Assembly (NCBI RefSeq): GCF_016887965.1
Contig: NZ_JAFDVD010000009.1
Coordinates: 62,001 to 126,000 of the forward strand
Length of the DNA stretch: 64,000 bases
Source: Phycicoccus sonneratiae
GTDB lineage: Bacteria > Actinomycetota > Actinomycetes > Actinomycetales > Dermatophilaceae
Direction of reading: 5' to 3'
Within the stretch, counting starts at the first letter, position 1, and each line of letters opens with the position of its first letter. Position numbers and translations under genes: made by a program. Shown here piece by piece: positions 30,522 to 39,564 of this stretch. The notes beneath the pieces were generated by a model that was given only the letters and a program-made list of their open reading frames with translations, ran no database searches and was not told where the DNA came from.

Positions 30522-31497
30522 GCCCCTCCGCCCCGACGGCCTCGACGAGCCGGTCGGCGGCGGCCCACGGGTCGGTGCGGCCGTCGACGACCTCGCCCGC
30601 CAGGGCCTCGAGCCGGTCGGCCCCGGCGACGCGGCCGACCCGCGCCCGGACCGCCTCCAGCGCGAGGGCCTCGACCTCACCGGCCGCCCGCCGCACCCGG
30701 CGGGCGCGCAGGCCGTCCTCGCCCAGCCACGCCCGGTGCGCGTCGAGGGCGTCGACGAGCTCGCCGACCCCCTCCCCCGAGGTCGCGACCGTCCGTACGA
30801 CCGGAGGGGTCCAGCCGTCGGCGTCTCGCTCGGCCATCGCCACCATGTGTCGCAGGTCGCGGCCGGTGCGTGACGCACCCTCGCGGTCGGCCTTGTTGAC
30901 GGCGAGCACGTCGGCGACCTCGAGGATGCCGGCCTTGCCGGCCTGGATGCCGTCGCCCATCCCGGGCGCGACGAGCACGACGGTGGTGTCGGCCGTGCCC
31001 GCCACCTCGACCTCGCTCTGCCCGACGCCGACGGTCTCGAGGAGGACGACGTCGCACCCGGCGGCGTCGAGGACCCGGAGGGCCTGCGGCGCCGCCCACG
31101 ACAACCCGCCCAGGTGCCCCCGCGAGGCCATCGAGCGGATGAACACGTCGGGGTCCGCGGCGTGGTCGGACATCCGGATGCGGTCGCCGAGCAGGGCGCC
31201 GCCGGAGAACGGAGAGGACGGGTCGACGGCGAGCACCCCGACCCGGTCGCCGCGGGCCCGCAGGGCCGTGACGAGGGCGTTGGTCGTCGTCGACTTGCCG
31301 ACACCGGGGGCGCCGGTGAGGCCGACGACGTGCGCCCGCCCGGTGTCCGGCGCGAGCGCCGCCATCACCTCGCGCAGGGCCGGGTGGGCGTCCTCGACGA
31401 GGGAGATGAGCCGGGCGACGGCGCGCGGGTTCCCCTCCCGCGCCGCGGAGACGAGGGAGGGGACGTCGACGTCGCGGGCCGTGGCCAGCGGGGTCAG
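30502..31497 (-). CDS. meaB: MeaB-type GTPase, mutase chaperone
   Basis: MeaB is a G3E GTPase that protects and reloads B12-dependent acyl-CoA mutases. Read from a CTG at 31497 it has 331 residues, with Walker A GAPGVGKS at 62-69 followed by [19 protein letters not shown] and ETVGVGQSE. The first 43 residues ([20 protein letters not shown] and [12 protein letters not shown]) match the conserved N-terminal helices of the family but contain no ATG, GTG or TTG. The CTG overlaps the thiolase stop as CTGA, like other coupled starts here. If CTG is not used, the GTG at 31368 gives 288 residues without those helices. Its likely client is the mutase at 48725-50791. Confidence 0.85.
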   Translation of the reverse strand: MTPLATARDVDVPSLVSAAREGNPRAVARLISLVEDAHPALREVMAALAPDTGRAHVVGLTGAPGVGKSTTTNALVTALRARGDRVGVLAVDPSSPFSGGALLGDRIRMSDHAADPDVFIRSMASRGHLGGLSWAAPQALRVLDAAGCDVVLLETVGVGQSEVEVAGTADTTVVLVAPGMGDGIQAGKAGILEVADVLAVNKADREGASRTGRDLRHMVAMAERDADGWTPPVVRTVATSGEGVGELVDALDAHRAWLGEDGLRARRVRRAAGEVEALALEAVRARVGRVAGADRLEALAGEVVDGRTDPWAAADRLVEAVGAEGLSSSGR

Positions 31498-32693
31498 CCC
31501 TGCGCCGGGACCTTGACGACGAGGGCGTCGCCCTGGCCGCCACCGCCGCAGAGGGCGGCCGCGCCGACCCCGCCGCCACGGCGCTTCAGCTCGAGCGCGA
31601 GGTGGAGGGCGATGCGGGCGCCGGACATGCCGATCGGGTGGCCGAGGGCGATGGCGCCGCCGTTGACGTTGACCTTGTCCTCGTCGAGGCCGAGCTCCTT
31701 GGCCGAGGCGAGACCGACGGCGGCGAAGGCCTCGTTGATCTCGACGAGGTCGAGGTCGGTGGGCGAGATGCCCTCTCGCTCACAGGCCTTCGCGATGGCG
31801 CGGGCCGGCTGGCTCTGCAGCGTGGAGTCGGGACCGGCGACGACGCCGTGCGCGCCGATCTCGGCGAGCCACTCGAGCCCGAGCTCCTCGGCCTTCGACT
31901 TCTTCATGACGACGACCGCGCACGCGCCGTCGGAGATCTGCGAGGCCGAGCCGGCGGTGATGGTGCCGTCCTTGCTGAACGCCGGGCGGAGGCGGCCGAG
32001 CGACTCGGTGGTCGTGTCGGCGCGGATGCCCTCGTCGGTGCGGAACTCGAGGGGGTCGCCCTTGCGCTGCGGGATGGAGACGGTGAGGACCTCGTCGTCG
32101 AAGAGGCCGTCCTTCCAGGCGCGGGCCGCGAGCTGGTGGCTGCGGGCCGAGAAGGCGTCCTGCTCCTCGCGGGTGAAGGCGAGGTCACCGGTGTTGGCCG
32201 TCTCGGTGAGCAGGCCCATCGCCTGGTCGGTGAAGGCGTCCCAGAGACCGTCGGCGGCCATGTGGTCGTGCATCGTCACGTCGCCGTACTTGAAGCCGTC
32301 GCGGCTCTTCTCGAGCAGGTGCGGGGCGTTGGTCATCGACTCCTGGCCGCCGGCGACGACGACCTCGAACTCGCCGGCACGGATCAGCTGGTCGGCGAGC
32401 GCGATGGCGTCGATACCGGAGAGGCAGACCTTGTTGATCGTCAGCGCCGGCACGGACATCGGGATGCCGCCCTTGGTGGCCGCCTGCCGAGCCGGGATCT
32501 GGCCCTCGCCCGCGGTGAGCACCTGGCCCATGATCACGTAGTCGACGGCGTCGGGGCCGACCCCGGACTTCTCGAGGGCGCCCTTGATGGCGAGGCCGCC
32601 GAGGTCGGAGCCGCTGAAGCCCTTGAGCGAGCCGCTCATCCGCCCCATCGGGGTGCGGGCGCCGGCGACGATGACGGTCGGGTCGGTGGACAT
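31494..32693 (-). CDS. Acetyl-CoA C-acetyltransferase (thiolase)
   Basis: This 399-residue thiolase condenses two acetyl-CoA to acetoacetyl-CoA or cleaves it. The catalytic residues are C90 ([11 protein letters not shown]), H352 ([10 protein letters not shown]) and C382 (LCGGGGQGD). The [13 protein letters not shown] loop is typical of biosynthetic, short-chain enzymes. It fits as the first step of the ethylmalonyl-CoA pathway suggested by ccr and ecm. GGAGG lies about 6 bases before the ATG. Its stop overlaps the probable meaB start. Confidence 0.92.
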   Translation of the reverse strand: MSTDPTVIVAGARTPMGRMSGSLKGFSGSDLGGLAIKGALEKSGVGPDAVDYVIMGQVLTAGEGQIPARQAATKGGIPMSVPALTINKVCLSGIDAIALADQLIRAGEFEVVVAGGQESMTNAPHLLEKSRDGFKYGDVTMHDHMAADGLWDAFTDQAMGLLTETANTGDLAFTREEQDAFSARSHQLAARAWKDGLFDDEVLTVSIPQRKGDPLEFRTDEGIRADTTTESLGRLRPAFSKDGTITAGSASQISDGACAVVVMKKSKAEELGLEWLAEIGAHGVVAGPDSTLQSQPARAIAKACEREGISPTDLDLVEINEAFAAVGLASAKELGLDEDKVNVNGGAIALGHPIGMSGARIALHLALELKRRGGGVGAAALCGGGGQGDALVVKVPAQG

Positions 32694-32818
32694 GCGGAGG
32701 CCTCCGGGTCTGGGACGTGGGGGATCCAGACGATGCTAGACCGCGGGCCCCGACCCTGCCGACCCCACCGGACGGTGACGCTCACCACCGTGCCCGGCGC
32801 CCGGCGCCGGCCCGCTCC

Positions 32819-32824
32819 TACGCT
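32819..32824 (+). promoter_or_regulatory. -10 hexamer TACGCT for leaderless epimerase gene
   Basis: TACGCT lies 6 bases before the ATG at 32831, which lacks a ribosome-binding site. Confidence 0.5.
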
Positions 32825-32830
32825 GGGCCC

Positions 32831-33268
32831 ATGACCGCCAGCGACCTCTTCACCGCCATCGACCACGTCGGCGTCGCCGTGCCCGACCTCGACGACGCCA
32901 TCGCGTTCTACGAGTCCGCGTACGGCATGCGGCTGCTCCACGAGGAGCGCAACGAGGAGCAGGGCGTGCGCGAGGCGATGATGGGCGTCGGCGACTCCGG
33001 GTCGTGCATCCAGCTGCTCGCGCCGCTGTCGCCGGAGTCGACGATCGCGAAGTTCCTCGACCGCAGCGGCCAGGGCATCCAGCAGCTCGCCTACCGGGTC
33101 GAGGACCTCGACGCCGTGTGCGCCACCCTCCGCGAGCGGGGCCTGCGGCTGCTCTACGACGTCCCGAAGCGCGGCACGAGCGGCAGCCGGGTCAACTTCA
33201 TCCACCCCAAGGACGCACGCGGCATCCTCGTCGAGCTCGTCGAGCCGGCCGCCGGGAACGACCACTGA
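32831..33268 (+). CDS. mce: Methylmalonyl/ethylmalonyl-CoA epimerase
   Basis: This 145-residue vicinal-oxygen-chelate protein epimerises 2-alkylmalonyl-CoA. The metal ligands H12 (IDHVGVAV), Q61 (SCIQLLAP) and E135 (ILVELVEP) are present. The histidine usual in GLHH is Q (GIQQLAYRV), a variant I recall from actinobacterial homologues. Such enzymes accept both methylmalonyl- and ethylmalonyl-CoA, which suits the nearby ccr and ecm. It is divergent from the thiolase/meaB operon. Confidence 0.9.
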   Translation: MTASDLFTAIDHVGVAVPDLDDAIAFYESAYGMRLLHEERNEEQGVREAMMGVGDSGSCIQLLAPLSPESTIAKFLDRSGQGIQQLAYRVEDLDAVCATLRERGLRLLYDVPKRGTSGSRVNFIHPKDARGILVELVEPAAGNDH

Positions 33269-33467
33269 ACCGCCCCGCACTCCACCGGACCGGCCGCCGG
33301 GCGCCTCGCCTGCTCCACCACCCGGTCGTCGTCTGGGGCGGCCCGCTGCGGGACCACCGACTCCTCGCGAGGGAGGCCCGATCGCCGTTGGTCGCCGTGA
33401 CCTTCCGTTCCGCCGCGATCCGTCGGGCCGTCGCCGGCTCCACCGGCACGGCGTGACGGTCCGTTCC

Positions 33468-35465
33468 CTACTCCCGACGGGCTTGGCGGTCCGGGGACCC
33501 GGGACCGGCGGCGACGAGCAGCGGCACGAGGAGCAGCGCCGCGAAGGCGGGGATGACCAGTCCCGAGTCGTTGACGAGGAAGCCGGCCAGGGCGAGCACC
33601 GCGCTCCCCCGCAGCACCCGGCCGCCGACGGCGTCGGGCCGGCGGCCCAGCCGCCACGCGAGGACCGCGAGGACGGCCGCCCCCACGGCGATGGCCAGCA
33701 GCGGCGGTGACCCGAGGTTCGTGAGGTTCTGGGCGAGCTTGCGGCCGAGCACGTCGTCGGCGCCGCCGTCGAGGACGGTCTGGACGAACTCGCCGAGGTG
33801 GGTGCGGGCCGCGGCCGGCCGGAGCCAGTCGAGGACCGCGACGCCGACGGTGACGAGCGCCACCGCCCCGACGGCCACGACGACCCGGGTGACCGTGAGC
33901 CGCAGCCCGGCCGCCGAGGCGAGGACAACGAGTCCGCCGAGGAGCAGGCCGGGTGGTCCGCCGAAGTCCGCGCCGTACGAGGGGTGCCCCTCGAGCACGG
34001 CGGCCACGACGAGCACGAGCGCGGCGAGGAGGACCGCCCATCGCCGCCCGGGCCGACGCCACGCGGCGAGCAGTGCCGCCACCGCGAGGACCGAGACCCC
34101 GTAGAGGGCGTAGCTCGTGTTGCCGACACCGTAGAACCGGCCGCCGACCGTGGGGTTCTGGCCGAACACCGAGGCCAGCTGGAGCCCCGACCCGGTGAGG
34201 ACGTCGCCGCCGAGGACGAGCAGCGTGAGGACGGCCACGACGGCGAGGGCACCGTGCCGCCACCGGCGTCCGGCGACGAGGGCGGCCGCGGTCGTGAGCA
34301 GCACCACCGCCACGAGCACGCCGACGAAGGCCGCCGCCGGCACGCCGGCGTGCCACCAGGGGACGAGGTTGGAGACGAAGGTCGCGGTGGGCACCGACGC
34401 CACGCCCACCCCGGCCGCCGCGAGCGCGGTGGGCACCCGGACCCTGGGCCGGCGCCACCAGGCGACCCCGACGGCGACGCACCACAGCGCGAAGGCGACG
34501 GCGAGCCATCCGGTGACCTGCGGGCTCACCGACCGCAGGGTGGCCGACCGCGCCTCGAAGCCGACCCGGTCGGCCACCCGCTCGGCGACCGGCGCGGAGT
34601 CCGCCTCGACGACGACCGGTCGCCCGGTGAGCCCGGCGTCGTCGGCGCCCGCCCAGGCGAGGAGGGAGGCGGTGAGGTCCTGGAGCTGGACGAGGCCGGG
34701 CTGGCGGGTCGAGGGCGAGGTGAGCACACCCTCGGCGCCGGACACGACGACCGCCCGGGGCCGGACGCTCGAGTCACCGTCCCCCACACCGGCGACCACG
34801 ACCCGGGCCCCGCTCCCGGCGGCCCGGACGACCTCGGCCACGAGGTCGTCGAGGGCGCCGAGGGCCGCGGTGCGCCCCGGGCCCTCCACCGGCAGGGAGC
34901 CGCCTTCGACGAGGACGACCGGGCACGTGAAGGTGGCGGGGACGCTCGGCGCGTACTGCTCGACCCGCCCGCCGGAGTCGGCGGCACCGACGGCCGCCCC
35001 GGCACCGACGGCCTCGACGCACTCCCCGGCCGCGGCCAGCCGCGTGCCGAGCGTGCCGGGGACCGCGCCGTAGGACGCCGCCCGGGACGCCGCGACGTAG
35101 CGCGACCAGTCGGTGACCGTGCCGTCGGTCACCGGACCGGCCGGCGCACAGGCCCGGTCGTCGCCGGCGCGCCGTCCCGCCGAGAGCGTGAGCCAGCCGT
35201 CGACCCCGCAGGAGCGCGAGCGCACCCCGCGCACGGTCATCGACGCCACGGCCCCCTCGGCGGCGAGCCGCTCGATGGTCGGCGTCGTCGTGGCGTCGAC
35301 GTCGGACCACGCCAGCCCGGGCGCCCCGACGAGGACGACCCGCCCGACGGGATCATCGGCACCGGCCGCCGGAGCGCCGAGGAGCCCGCCGAGCCCGACC
35401 ACCGCCAGCACGGCGACGACGCCCGGGAGCCACCGGGCCGACAACCGGTGCGCCGATCCGGTCAT
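33468..35465 (-). CDS. Large multi-pass membrane protein
   Basis: This 665-residue protein has an N-terminal signal/anchor (LPGVVAVLAVVGLGGLLG) and an extracytoplasmic domain of about 270 residues whose LVGAPGLAWSDVD and VVVAGVGDGDS stretches resemble the alkaline-phosphatase-like fold. Ten or so transmembrane helices follow. I do not recognise a characterised family. Its ATG overlaps the stop of the exported glucoamylase-like gene as ATGA, so both products may work on a surface carbohydrate or envelope polymer. Confidence 0.75.
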   Translation of the reverse strand: MTGSAHRLSARWLPGVVAVLAVVGLGGLLGAPAAGADDPVGRVVLVGAPGLAWSDVDATTTPTIERLAAEGAVASMTVRGVRSRSCGVDGWLTLSAGRRAGDDRACAPAGPVTDGTVTDWSRYVAASRAASYGAVPGTLGTRLAAAGECVEAVGAGAAVGAADSGGRVEQYAPSVPATFTCPVVLVEGGSLPVEGPGRTAALGALDDLVAEVVRAAGSGARVVVAGVGDGDSSVRPRAVVVSGAEGVLTSPSTRQPGLVQLQDLTASLLAWAGADDAGLTGRPVVVEADSAPVAERVADRVGFEARSATLRSVSPQVTGWLAVAFALWCVAVGVAWWRRPRVRVPTALAAAGVGVASVPTATFVSNLVPWWHAGVPAAAFVGVLVAVVLLTTAAALVAGRRWRHGALAVVAVLTLLVLGGDVLTGSGLQLASVFGQNPTVGGRFYGVGNTSYALYGVSVLAVAALLAAWRRPGRRWAVLLAALVLVVAAVLEGHPSYGADFGGPPGLLLGGLVVLASAAGLRLTVTRVVVAVGAVALVTVGVAVLDWLRPAAARTHLGEFVQTVLDGGADDVLGRKLAQNLTNLGSPPLLAIAVGAAVLAVLAWRLGRRPDAVGGRVLRGSAVLALAGFLVNDSGLVIPAFAALLLVPLLVAAGPGSPDRQARRE

Positions 35466-36766
35466 GCCCGGACCAGCTCGTGGCGCGCGATGACGACGAG
35501 CGCCGCCGTCCAGGCGAGCGGGGCGACCGCCGCCGGCCGGCCGTCGTGGAGGACCTTCTCGGGGAAGGACCCCGCGTCGGTGCGGTGCCGGCCGAGCCAC
35601 CCGAGCAGGTGCTCGGCCTTGGTGCGGAAGCCGGTGGCGGCCCAGGCGGCGGCGAACAGCGCGGTCTCGGGGGTCCAGCTGATCCCGTCGTCCTTCCAGC
35701 CCGCGCCGGGCGCCAGCCCCCCGGCCGGGCGGGCGAGCGCGGTCTCGGCCCGGTCGACGGCCTGGAGCACCTCGAGCGAGGCGTCCGGCGCACCGATCGG
35801 CGCGACGAGGAAGGTGACGGCGGCGTCGGGCACGTTCCCGCCGAGCAGCCGGGGGTAGCCGAGCGGGCCGAAGTGCTCGCGGACCTGTTCGGCGAGCTGC
35901 GCGGCCGCGGCGGTCGTCCGGTCGCGCAGGGCCATCTCCCCGACGGCGAACAGGGCGTCGCCGGCGGCGTACAGCCCGGCGAGGACCGCCGCGGCGGTGC
36001 CGAGGGTCAGCCGGTCCTCGACGAGCTCCCAGTAGTCGGAGGAGGGCGGCGGCAGCCCGGTGCCGGGGTCGCGGGAGGCGAGGAGGCGGCGGGCACTGCG
36101 CACGAGCATCGGCCGCAGCGGGGCGAGGAGGGCGGCGGCGCGGTCCGGCGCGTGCAGGACCACCTGCGCGGCGGCCCAGAGCACCCACCCGGACCCGTCG
36201 AGCTGCGGGACGCGCTCGTCGGGCGCGCGGCCGGTGTGGATCTCGTAGCGGGCCTCGAACCACCCGTCGGGGCGCTGGACGCCGGCGAGGAAGGCGAGCT
36301 GGGCCACCGCCGCCTCCGGACGTCCCAGACGGGCCAGCGCGGCAGCGACGAACGCGACGTCGCGCGGCCACGCGTAGCGCCACCGCGGGCTCCAGCCGGC
36401 GACGGCCACGGGGAGGTCGGCCGTCAGGGCGCGCAGGTCGAGCAGGGCCGAGCGCAGAAGACCGTCGTCGCGCACCCGGAGCGCCCAGGGGGCGCAGCCC
36501 TCGAGCCACTCCTGCTCGTCCTCGACGAGTCTCGAGCGGTACGGGCCGGCCTGCAGCACACGGGTGTCCGGGACGAGGGCCTCGGCGCGTCCGGCCGGGA
36601 CGAGCTGGCGCACCCCCGGTGCCGAGAACGCGACCGTCTCGCTGTAGAGCGGCACCTCGGTGTGCTTCGCCCGGTCGAGCGCCGCGACCCCCACGGCGCC
36701 GCCGGCCGCCACGACGCCCCCACCGGCCAGCAGCAGGCCGCGGCGGCTGACGGTGGCGGGACTCAC
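35462..36766 (-). CDS. Tat-exported glucoamylase-like (GH15-type) protein
   Basis: This 434-residue protein starts with a twin-arginine signal (SRRGLLLAGGGVVAAGGAVG). The rest is an alpha/alpha barrel with WRYAWPRDVAFVAAAL, QLDGSGWVLWAA and ISWTPETALFAAAW, as in GH15 glucoamylases and related enzymes. It presumably acts outside the membrane on a glucan or other glycan; the substrate is unknown. The GTG at 36766 is supported by TACCGT 6 bases upstream. It is translationally coupled to the membrane-protein gene. Confidence 0.78.
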   Translation of the reverse strand: MSPATVSRRGLLLAGGGVVAAGGAVGVAALDRAKHTEVPLYSETVAFSAPGVRQLVPAGRAEALVPDTRVLQAGPYRSRLVEDEQEWLEGCAPWALRVRDDGLLRSALLDLRALTADLPVAVAGWSPRWRYAWPRDVAFVAAALARLGRPEAAVAQLAFLAGVQRPDGWFEARYEIHTGRAPDERVPQLDGSGWVLWAAAQVVLHAPDRAAALLAPLRPMLVRSARRLLASRDPGTGLPPPSSDYWELVEDRLTLGTAAAVLAGLYAAGDALFAVGEMALRDRTTAAAAQLAEQVREHFGPLGYPRLLGGNVPDAAVTFLVAPIGAPDASLEVLQAVDRAETALARPAGGLAPGAGWKDDGISWTPETALFAAAWAATGFRTKAEHLLGWLGRHRTDAGSFPEKVLHDGRPAAVAPLAWTAALVVIARHELVRA

Positions 36767-36772
36767 CCCGGA

Positions 36773-36778
36773 ACGGTA
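36773..36778 (-). promoter_or_regulatory. -10 hexamer TACCGT for leaderless GH15-like gene
   Basis: On the minus strand TACCGT lies 6 bases before the GTG at 36766. There is no Shine-Dalgarno sequence in between. Confidence 0.5.
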
Positions 36779-36810
36779 TCCCGGTCGCCCGTCCGCCGTC
36801 CCGACCCGTC

Positions 36811-36824
36811 GTGAGCAGGGTCAC
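36811..36824. promoter_or_regulatory. CRP/GlxR-like half-sites upstream of ccr
   Basis: GTGA and TCAC are separated by exactly 6 bases, matching 8 of 10 positions of the CRP-family consensus TGTGA-N6-TCACA. The site is about 95 bases before the ccr ATG. Such an 8-base match is expected about once in 64 kb by chance, so position is the main support. Confidence 0.4.
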
Positions 36825-36829
36825 CCGTG

Positions 36830-36847
36830 ACTGCCGTCTCAGGCAGT
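36830..36847. promoter_or_regulatory. ACTGCC-N6-GGCAGT dyad upstream of ccr
   Basis: A perfect 6-6-6 inverted repeat sits 72 bases before the ccr ATG, next to the CRP-like site and about 22 bases before a TAGGTT hexamer at 36870. This is where an operator for a pathway regulator would lie. Confidence 0.45.
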
Positions 36848-36918
36848 ACCGACGGGTAGGAGCGGCCGCTAGGTTCGCGTCCAGTTGTCCCCGAGCACCA
36901 CCGAAGGAGCACGACCCC

Positions 36919-38259
36919 ATGGAGCAGATCCGCGAGGCCATCCTCTCCGGTGACCGCAGTCCCGAGACCTACGCCGGCCTGGCCGTCCCCGAGTCCTACC
37001 GGGGCGCGACCGTCCACAAGGACGAGGTCGACATGTTCGGCGACCTGCCGACCAAGGAGAAGGATCCCCGCCGGTCCCTCCACGTCGACGAGGTGCCCGT
37101 CCCCGAGCTCGCGCCGGGCGAGGCGCTCGTCGCCGTCATGGCCAGCGCCATCAACTACAACACCGTGTGGACCTCGATCTTCGAGCCGGTCTCGACGTTC
37201 GGCTTCCTCGAGCGCTACGCCCGCACCTCGGAGTTCGCGAAGCGCCACGACCTGCCGTACCACGTCGTCGGGTCCGACCTCGCGGGCGTCGTCCTGCGCA
37301 CCGGCCCGGGCGTCACGAAGTGGAAGCCCGGCACCGAGGTCGTCGCGCACTGCCTGAGCGTCGAGCTCGAGGACGCCGAGGGCCACGACGACACGATGAT
37401 GGACCCGCAGCAGCGGATCTGGGGCTTCGAGACCAACTTCGGCGGGCTCGCCGAGCTGGCGATCGTCAAGGCGAACCAGCTGATGCCCAAGCCCGCGCAC
37501 CTGTCCTGGGAGGAGGCCGCCTCCCCCGGGCTCGTCAACTCCACGGCGTACCGCCAGCTCATCAGCAAGAACGGCGCCCACATGAAGCTCGGCGACCGCG
37601 TCCTCATCTGGGGCGCGAGCGGCGGTCTCGGCTCCTACGCCACCCAGATGGCCCTCGCCGGCGGTGCGACCCCCATCTGCGTCGTCTCCTCCCCCGAGAA
37701 GGCCGAGATCTGCCGGGCCATGGGCGCCGAGCTGATCATCGACCGCTCCGCCGAGGGCTACCGGTTCTGGAACGAGGAGAACACCGAGCAGAACCCCAAG
37801 GAGTGGCAGCGCCTCGGCAAGCGAATCCGCGAGCTGACCGGCGGCCACGACGTCGACATCGTCTTCGAGCACCCCGGGCGCGAGACCTTCGGTGCGAGCG
37901 TCTACGTCGCGCGCAAGGGCGGGACGATCATCACCTGCGCCTCGACCTCGGGCTACCTCCACGAGTACGACAACCGCTACCTGTGGATGAACCTCAAGAA
38001 GATCCTCTCCTCGCACTTCGCGAACTACCGCGAGGCGTGGGAGGCCAACGACCTCGTCGACCGCGGCATCGTCCACCCGACCCTGTCGAAGACCTACCGG
38101 CTCGAGGACGTGGGGCAGGCGGCGCTCGACGTCCACCGCAACGCCCACCAGGGCAAGGTCGGCGTCCTCACCCTCGCCCCCGAGGCCGGCCTCGGCGTCA
38201 CCGACCCGGAGAAGCGCGCGCGCTTCGAGACCGAGATCAACCGGTTCCGCGACGCCTGA
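36919..38259 (+). CDS. ccr: Crotonyl-CoA carboxylase/reductase
   Basis: Ccr reductively carboxylates crotonyl-CoA with NADPH and CO2 to ethylmalonyl-CoA, the defining step of the ethylmalonyl-CoA pathway. This 446-residue MDR protein has the NADPH loop GASGGLGSYATQ. The CO2-pocket residues known from the Kitasatospora enzyme are all present: N81 in NYNTVW, F170 and E171 in WGFETNF, and H366 in SSHFANY. This supports carboxylation rather than simple reduction. GAAGGAG lies 9 bases before the ATG. The same pathway needs the mutase at 48725. Confidence 0.95.
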   Translation: MEQIREAILSGDRSPETYAGLAVPESYRGATVHKDEVDMFGDLPTKEKDPRRSLHVDEVPVPELAPGEALVAVMASAINYNTVWTSIFEPVSTFGFLERYARTSEFAKRHDLPYHVVGSDLAGVVLRTGPGVTKWKPGTEVVAHCLSVELEDAEGHDDTMMDPQQRIWGFETNFGGLAELAIVKANQLMPKPAHLSWEEAASPGLVNSTAYRQLISKNGAHMKLGDRVLIWGASGGLGSYATQMALAGGATPICVVSSPEKAEICRAMGAELIIDRSAEGYRFWNEENTEQNPKEWQRLGKRIRELTGGHDVDIVFEHPGRETFGASVYVARKGGTIITCASTSGYLHEYDNRYLWMNLKKILSSHFANYREAWEANDLVDRGIVHPTLSKTYRLEDVGQAALDVHRNAHQGKVGVLTLAPEAGLGVTDPEKRARFETEINRFRDA

Positions 38260-38281
38260 GCCGCACCGCCCGTCCCACGGT

Positions 38282-38320
38282 CCTCCGGCCCCCACCCGCC
38301 ACTAGGGTGAGGGCCGGAGG
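38282..38320 (+). terminator. Long stem-loop after ccr overlapping the next ribosome-binding site
   Basis: Arms 38282-38291 and 38311-38320 pair perfectly over 10 bp. One mismatch is followed by 5 further pairs and a 7-base loop. The 3' arm ends in GGAGG, the ribosome-binding site of the downstream permease, and TAGGGT lies across the loop side. It may terminate ccr transcripts and hide the permease site in readthrough RNA. Confidence 0.6.
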
Positions 38321-38325
38321 TGCGT

Positions 38326-39546
38326 GTGCGACTGACGACGGTCTGGGGCCCGGTGTCCCGGTGGGGTGAGTACCGCCGGCGGCAGCGGCGCACGCTCGAG
38401 CAGAGCGGGCACATCGACCACGCGAGCCTCCCTGACGACCCGCCCCCGGCCGCCGCCCTCGACCCCGAGACCGCCGCGATGCTGCGCTACGGCAGCGCCG
38501 GCCAGCCGCTGAACCGCCACTCCCCGTTCTACATCGGCTTCTTCGGGGCCACCGGCGCCCTGCTCGCCGTCGGGCTGTGGCGCACGCTCGGGGCGCTCGC
38601 GACTACCATCACGATCCTCCTCGTCGCGTTCTTCCTCGCCCTGGCGCTCGACCCCCTCGTCGAACGGCTCTGCGCCCGACGGTTCCCCCGGCCGCTCGCC
38701 GTCGGGCTCGTCTTCGCGATGCTCCTGCTCGTCCTGTCGGCCATCGCCTCGCTCGTGCTGCCCACGGTCGTGGTCCAGGGGTCGGCCCTGGCCGCCCGCA
38801 GCCCCGAGTACGTCTCCGACGTCCTCGACGCGCGCTGGGTCCGCGACCTCGACCGGCACTACGACGTCCTCGACCGGATGCGCACCGAGCTCGTCCAGAA
38901 GCTCACTGACCAGAGCTTCGTCGAGGGCCTGCTCGGCGGGCTGCTCGGCGCCGGGCGCGCGGTGCTCTCCGGCACCTTCCAGGTGGTCACGGTCCTCGTC
39001 CTCACCCTCTACCTGCTCGTCTCGCTGCCGCGCGTGAAGTCAGCCTCGTACGCCCTCGTCCCGCGCAGCCGCCGGGCCCGGGTGTCGATGCTCTCGGAGG
39101 AGATCATGCGGCGGGTCGGCCTCTACGCCGCCGGGCAGGTCGCCATCGCGACGCTCAACGCGCTGCTGTCGTACGTCATGATGCGCATCGTCGGCGTGCC
39201 CTACGCCGCGGTGCTCGCCGTCACGGTGGGGCTGCTCGGGCTCATCCCGATGATCGGCGCCACGCTCGGTGCCGCGATCGTCACCCTCGTCGCGTTCTTC
39301 GACGAGCCGCGCTCGGCGATCGTCGTCATCGTCTACTACGTCGTCTACCAGCAGGTCGAGAACTACGTCATCGCCCCGCGGGTCATGCAGCAGACGGTGT
39401 CGGTCCCGGGGACGGTCACCGTCGTCGCCGCCCTCGCCGGGGGCGCGTTGCTCGGCGTGCTCGGGGCGCTGCTCGCCATCCCCGTCGCCGCCGGGCTGCT
39501 CCTCATCTACGAGGAGGTCCTCGTGCCGCGCCAGCAGGACGCCTGA
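38326..39546 (+). CDS. AI-2E family permease
   Basis: This 406-residue protein is a multi-pass permease of the AI-2E (PF01594) family. Hydrophobic segments occur near 65-130, a long periplasmic helix region follows, and the conserved GLLGLIPMIGATLGAAIVTL and QQVENYVIAPRVM motifs are in the C-terminal half. Members export varied substrates or ions; the substrate is unknown. I chose the GTG at 38326 because GGAGG lies 5 bases before it; another in-frame GTG is 6 bases upstream. Confidence 0.85.
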   Translation: MRLTTVWGPVSRWGEYRRRQRRTLEQSGHIDHASLPDDPPPAAALDPETAAMLRYGSAGQPLNRHSPFYIGFFGATGALLAVGLWRTLGALATTITILLVAFFLALALDPLVERLCARRFPRPLAVGLVFAMLLLVLSAIASLVLPTVVVQGSALAARSPEYVSDVLDARWVRDLDRHYDVLDRMRTELVQKLTDQSFVEGLLGGLLGAGRAVLSGTFQVVTVLVLTLYLLVSLPRVKSASYALVPRSRRARVSMLSEEIMRRVGLYAAGQVAIATLNALLSYVMMRIVGVPYAAVLAVTVGLLGLIPMIGATLGAAIVTLVAFFDEPRSAIVVIVYYVVYQQVENYVIAPRVMQQTVSVPGTVTVVAALAGGALLGVLGALLAIPVAAGLLLIYEEVLVPRQQDA

Positions 39547-39564
39547 GGGGTCGGGGCCCGGACG

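Noticed and set aside
32772-32791. ACGGTG-N8-CACCGT dyad between thiolase and epimerase genes
   Set aside because: Six-base arms with an eight-base spacer in GC-rich DNA are common by chance, and the spacing matches no regulator family I can name.
33269-33467. A possible small gene in the 199-base gap after the epimerase
   Set aside because: Short open frames exist but none has a ribosome-binding site, TANNNT signal or recognisable product.
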